64,000 nt of DNA, taken from Salminus brasiliensis (Eukaryota > Chordata > Actinopteri > Characiformes > Bryconidae). Location: contig NC_132880.1 of NCBI RefSeq assembly GCF_030463535.1, positions 43,589,842 through 43,653,841 of the forward strand, written 5' to 3'. Both the position numbers and the translations under genes were made by a program. A model generated the notes under the pieces. The model had not been told where the DNA came from, made no database searches, and saw only the letters and a list, made by a program, of their open reading frames with translations. Below are positions 59,498-64,000 of this stretch, in pieces. Positions within the stretch are counted from its first letter, which is position 1. Each line of letters opens with the position of its first letter.

Positions 59498-60090
59498 GAA
59501 GCATATGGCTAAAGCAGATCGAGTGTAATGGTAAAATGGTGTACTTTCCTTAATGTCCTGTGCGGTCTCTATGACGACGCTCCTGCCATGTGGACGAGCA
59601 GCATGCAGGTCACCATCCCTAAACTCCCAAAAGCACTGCAGACCAAAAATAAATAAATGAATGATTGAATAAATAAATAAATAAATCCCAATAAAAGCAA
59701 TATACTGAATTTTATACACTGCTCTCCAACTGAAACATGGCAGCAGGGGGAAAAGCGCGCTCTCGGCGACTCACAGACAGATTTACGGAGCATTATCTCC
59801 CTAAAAGCTTTCTTCTTTTTCACTGTTTTTGTTGCATTATGTTTAATATGGAGGTTAATGTCCTTCACTGGGGATATTCTTCCATCAGCGTTTCAGCATG
59901 ATGACCAGTAATGGCTGTTTCCCTTCCGCTCTGTGACACAGTGTGTGTGTGTAGGTGTGTATGTGTGTGTGGTTGGCTTGCCCCAGTAAGAAACGCTACA
60001 CCCCACTGTAATTAGGGGGTATGTGAAATTGTACCCCTAGAGAGAGCATGGCTCGTGTGGCTCAGATTCCAACCGAACAGACTGAACTCA
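57453..60090. other. ext1 intron, low-complexity patches only
   Basis: Poly-G at 58748-58758, GA/CT-rich stretches at 58500-58560 and 58830-58975, TTC repeat at 59231-59252, TG repeat at 59453-59493. No exon recognised. Confidence 0.5.
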
Positions 60091-60094
60091 ATGA

Positions 60095-61350
60095 GAGTAA
60101 GTGCAGAGAGAGAAAGAGAGAGAGAGAGAGACAGCGGGAAAGAGAGACGAGGGACATGTGGAGTTAGCAAGAGACTGAGCGGTTTAGAGACAGAGGGAGT
60201 GAGAGTCAAAAAAGGGAGGGAGAGAGAGAGAGAGAGAGGAAGAATGCGACAGAGAGAAGCAAGGGGGGACATATAGAGACAGAAAGAGATAGATGTAAAA
60301 AGAGACCAAAAGAGAGAGACATGTGGGGACAAATAGAGAGAGAAAGGGGAAAAAGAGAGAGATGTGGGGACAAATAGAGAGAGAAAGGGAAAAAGAGAGA
60401 GAGATGTGGGGACAAATAGAGAGAGAAAGGTATAGATGTAAAAAGAGACAAAGAGAGAGAGAGGCATGTGGGGACAAATAGAGAGAGAATGGTGAAAAAA
60501 GAGAGATGTGGGGACAAATAGAGAGAGAAAGAGAAAGATGCAAAAAGAGAGAGACGTGGTGACAAATAGAGAGAGAAAGGTATAGGTGTAAAGAGACAGA
60601 GAGAGAGACATGTGGGGACAAATAGAGAGAGAAAGAAAAAGAGAGAGAGAGAGATGTGGGAACAAATAGAGAAAGAAAGAAAAAGAGAGAGAGAGAGATG
60701 TGGGAACAAATAGAGAAAGAAAGGAAACAAGAGAGAGATGTGGGGACAAATAGAGAGAGATGTAAAAAGAGACAAAAAGAGAGAGACATGTGGGGACAAA
60801 TAGAGAGAGAAAGAAAAAGAGAGAGAGAGAGATGTGGGAACAAATAGAGAAAGAAAGGAAACAAGAGAGAGATGTGGGGACAAATAGAGAGAGATGTAAA
60901 AAAGAGACAAAAAGAGAGAGACATGTGGGGACAAATAGAGAGAGAAAGGTAAAAAGAGAGCGCTGTGGGGACATACAGACAGAGAAGGAGACCACAGTAA
61001 AGATGGAGGCACATGTGGAGAACTCTGGGGGAGGGCACATATAGAGAGAAGGAGATGGAGATAAAGAGAGGGAACATATATATAGAGAAAGAGACAGAGG
61101 TATAAAAAAGAGACATGTAGGGACATCTAGAGATATGAATCTACAGGTAAAAAAGAGATGTGGGGACATAGAGGGAAAAAGACATAGGGATAGAGAGTAA
61201 AATTTGGGAACAGTAAGAAAGAGAGGCAGATGGGGACATACAGAGACAGGTAACGAGAGAGAGAGAGAGACACATGAGGGCATAGATAGAGAGAAAGACA
61301 CAGAGGTAAGGAGAGAGAGAGTGAGTGAGAGAGACAGAGAGACCTGTCGG
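60095..61350. repeat. Polypurine minisatellite, about 1.26 kb
   Basis: Built from 'gagagatgtggggacaaata' plus (ga)n-rich units of variable length (about 30-65 bp), nearly all purines on the plus strand. The long Ser/Leu-rich frames on the minus strand (longest about 447 codons) follow from the repeat and are not genes. Confidence 0.92.
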
Positions 61351-61469
61351 GACATAGGTTAGGAGGGAGAGACACTCCTTTTCTATTACTTTCAGGCATT
61401 TCTCCGCTCTTCTCTAGTTCTACTGTCCCTAGATCCTCTCAACACTTCTCATTTCTTCAGGCCAGATCC

Positions 61470-61470
61470 T

Positions 61471-61516
<46 letters not shown>
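61470..61516. repeat. CA microsatellite
   Basis: (CA)n, uninterrupted. Confidence 0.95.
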
Positions 61517-61521
<5 letters not shown>

Positions 61522-61934
61522 CTGCGAGTTATCAGTGCACAGGCACAAGCATGAAATTTACTCATGCGTACATGAGCACACACTGTCGTGTGCACAGACA
61601 TACATATTTCACAGCTCACACTTCTGAGGCTGGCAAAAGGCACACACACACACACTCACACACACACAGGATATGTGTGCAGTGAAAGGTTTTGCCCTCT
61701 GCCTCTCAGGATTCTGAAAAGCTTAATCCAGTACAGTAGAGCAGTTTACGTCACACTCAGTCTACTGCCCCCTGTCTTTCTGCAGGTGTAGGACCACTCC
61801 CAGTACACTGCTCAATAAAGCAGGCCTACAAGCACAATCCTGAACATAGGATGAGGGGAAGCCTGTGTTAGGAGTTCTTGGAGAATTTACAGGATAGCTT
61901 GAAGTCAGCCTGAATCATGATGGGAATGTATGTA

Positions 61935-62300
61935 CACTACATGTCCAAATGTTTGTGGACACCCCTTCTAATAAATGCATTCAGCTACTTTACGTTGCAC
62001 CCATCGCTGACACAGATGTGCAAATGTACACACAGCTTGTGTAGAAAGATGGATGCTGGTGCTTCATCTAATGCTTTTGGAATGTGTTGGAGAGTATGGG
62101 GGTGAGGTGGGGTGGTGATCATCCAACATCCTGACCTCACTAACTGTTGTGAATGCTGAATGCAATCAAATCCTCGCAGCAGTGCTCCATAATCTAGATG
62201 AAAGCCTTCTTCCTGGATGGTAGAGATTAGTTACTCCACAAAAAGCAGAATAAACTCTTTTTAATACACATAGTGTCCCAATACTTTTGCCCATATAGTG
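61935..62300 (-). mobile_element. MITE family 1 copy, inverted
   Basis: CACTACATGTCCAAATGTTT follows TA at the left; the right end reads aatacttttgcccatatagtg-like. An internal deletion makes it shorter than other copies. Confidence 0.85.
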
Positions 62301-62662
62301 CATCTCCAGTATTTTGCTGACTGGTAAGGGCTGCTCTGGCCTGCCTGGTTGTTGAAACTGTGTGTGGAACACTGTGTTTCATACACTGTCAGAAGTGATG
62401 CGGTTGAGTGTGTTATAGGGGCCATGGGTAGCCTGATGGGGGACTACATGCTGGCTGATTGCTGTATATATTGTGACATTTCCCCCACATGCTGGCCAGG
62501 GACTTGCACAATTGCCCACTGCCCAATGACATTTCTTCCCTGTCTCCTGCACCTCATCAGACTGAACCCCTCCTCATCAATAGATGTGTATTCTCTCAGG
62601 ATTGGCATCTACTTCATATATTTGCTAAAAGCAGGTGGTGTTGGCTATACAACGGCAGTGTA

Positions 62663-62740
62663 CACTCTTAAAAATAAAGGTGTTTCAGCGGGTTCTTTGA
62701 GAAGTGCCGTAGAAGAACCACTTTTGGTCTCGGTTTCGGT
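62663..62740. mobile_element. MITE family 2, terminal fragment
   Basis: 'acactcttaaaaataaaggt' then gtttcagcgggttctttgag and agaagaaccacttttgg. Confidence 0.7.
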
Positions 62741-63219
62741 TAACCAATATCTTCCTAAGAATTTTCTTGAATTTGTTCTTGAGAAACGTCCAAAGAAAAA
62801 GTCCTGATCAGATTCATGATGTGTTTTAAAGCACAGAATTGTTCTTAGCTCTGCTTGGTTTTAGGAAGATAAGAAGAAATCTTCTTAAGAATGGTTGTTG
62901 AGTAAGGTCTAGTGTTTATAATAGAGATGTTTTTGCTGGACCGCCTAGCAGGCCAGCTTCAAAGGAGGCAATTTTGGGTGCTTACTGACTGAGTGAATGA
63001 CTGATGAACCTTTTTGAAACATGCATGCCCAAGAACTGCCTCTTGTTTGCCTAGAAAAGACATTTTCTGGTACTGACGGTCTGAGGACTACATTTTGCCA
63101 CAAAGCTAACACTTGTATCCGAGCAGCTGAGAGGACATGTAATTTTAGATAAGCTGAGGTAAAGGACAGTGGTGCACCGACATGCTGTTGCATTAATGTG
63201 TGTCTGCCACCAGCCTCGC

Positions 63220-63645
63220 CAAGAATCGCGACCAGCGTCTTTGTATAACCACATCGGTGATAGCACTGCTACCATGGCAACCACTGATTTGCTCAGTATC
63301 ACTACCTCAGTGTTTTCATCGTTACCGCGCTGGCCACGGCCTCACCCAGCATTGCTACCATGGTGTTTGCATTACTATAGTAGTGTTAGTATGGCTACCA
63401 CGGCGATCACCGATCTTGCTCAGTATCACTACCGCAGTGTTTTCATCTCTACCGCAATTACCCGCGGCCTCACCCAGCATTGCTACCATGGTGTTTGCAT
63501 TACTATAGTAGTGTTAGTATCGCTACCGGGGCGTTAGCATCACTACCACAGCGATCACCGATCTTGCTCAGTATCACTACTGCAGTGTTTTCATCACTAC
63601 CACGTTGGCCACGGCCTTGCCCAGCATTGCTACCGCAGCGGTAGT
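63220..63645. repeat. Minisatellite related to the 35-36.7 kb array
   Basis: Markers 'gctcagtatcactacc' start at 63291, 63418 and 63566 (steps of 127 and 148 bp). The word 'ggcctcacccagcattgcta' then ccatggtg is similar to the reverse complement of the 35-kb unit (ggcctcgtccaacatcgcta then ccttggtg). Confidence 0.75.
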
Positions 63646-63879
63646 CACAAGTCATGTTGAGGAGGTCCTGGACCCTTCACATCTAAACACTAGTAAATAT
63701 GTGGTCTACATTTTAACGCTCTGAGGACAAGGCTTGAGTCCTTTACCAGACAGGGTCTGATGAGGTGCTACATGAAACATCATAGAGGTCATTTTATGCC
63801 ACAAAACCTTTTTTACAATAAAGAGCAGATATCTAGGTCCTGAACACACTGTTGAAATGCCAATGACAGCCAATGGTAG

Positions 63880-64000
63880 TAGGGGCAGTGGTGGCTCAGC
63901 GGTTAGAGCGCCGGGCTATCGATAACAGGGTTGTGGGTTCGATTCCCAGGCTTTGTTGGGCCCTTGAGCAAGGCCCTTTACCCTCTCTCGGGTGTGTGTA
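63880..64000 (+). mobile_element. tRNA-derived SINE, cut by the window end
   Basis: 'gtggctcagcggttagagcg' head, B box 'gggttcgattcccagg', then 'gggcccttgagcaaggccct'; same family as 30500-30835 and 47710-47936. Confidence 0.85.

Noticed and set aside
60012-61355. Minus-strand frame of about 447 codons, Ser/Leu/Phe-rich
   Set aside because: It is the translation of the polypurine minisatellite; parallel frames of similar length exist in the other registers.

Overview
The window is nuclear genomic DNA from a vertebrate, almost certainly a teleost fish. The evidence is three split genes with GT-AG introns and vertebrate-type proteins, dense CA, AT and GA microsatellites, tRNA-derived SINEs with fish-type tails, the 3' end of an L2/CR1-like LINE, and many short TIR elements (MITEs). 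The repeat families are of a style I associate with otophysan fishes (characins, catfishes, electric fishes), but the exact clade is an inference.

Region by region. 1-8.3 kb: no gene recognised; MITE, SINE and LINE debris, an AT satellite, CT tracts and a short CpG-rich patch near 6.1 kb. 8.38-20.32 kb, minus strand: a complete 11-exon gene for a protein phosphatase 1 regulatory subunit 36-like protein (ppp1r36, 466 aa). 20.32-20.88 kb: a short head-to-head promoter region with CCAAT boxes, a GC box and an X-box-like motif. 20.8-33.85 kb, plus strand: a complete thiopurine S-methyltransferase gene (tpmt; one untranslated exon plus eight coding exons, 232 aa), with introns full of MITEs and microsatellites. 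34.4 kb, minus strand: an orphan candidate terminal exon carrying an amphipathic helix. 35.25-36.74 kb: a 45-bp-unit minisatellite with higher-order structure. 38.4-39.7 kb: a CpG-rich block likely to hold a promoter and untranslated first exon. 40.4-45 kb: mostly unique sequence with possible regulatory elements, broken by MITEs. 51.1-54.04 kb, plus strand: the first two coding exons of an exostosin-1 (ext1) heparan-sulfate polymerase gene, which continues beyond the window. 54.05-64 kb: ext1 intron with a 21-bp minisatellite, a 1.3-kb polypurine minisatellite and a second array resembling the 35-kb one.

The three genes do not form a pathway. TPMT is a cytosolic SAM-dependent S-methyltransferase, PPP1R36 is a PP1-binding protein linked to testis, and EXT1 is a Golgi/ER glycosyltransferase. 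The only structural gene-gene relation visible is the shared ppp1r36/tpmt promoter interval. Exon boundaries were derived by hand from splice sites and reading phase; all phases close exactly for the three genes.
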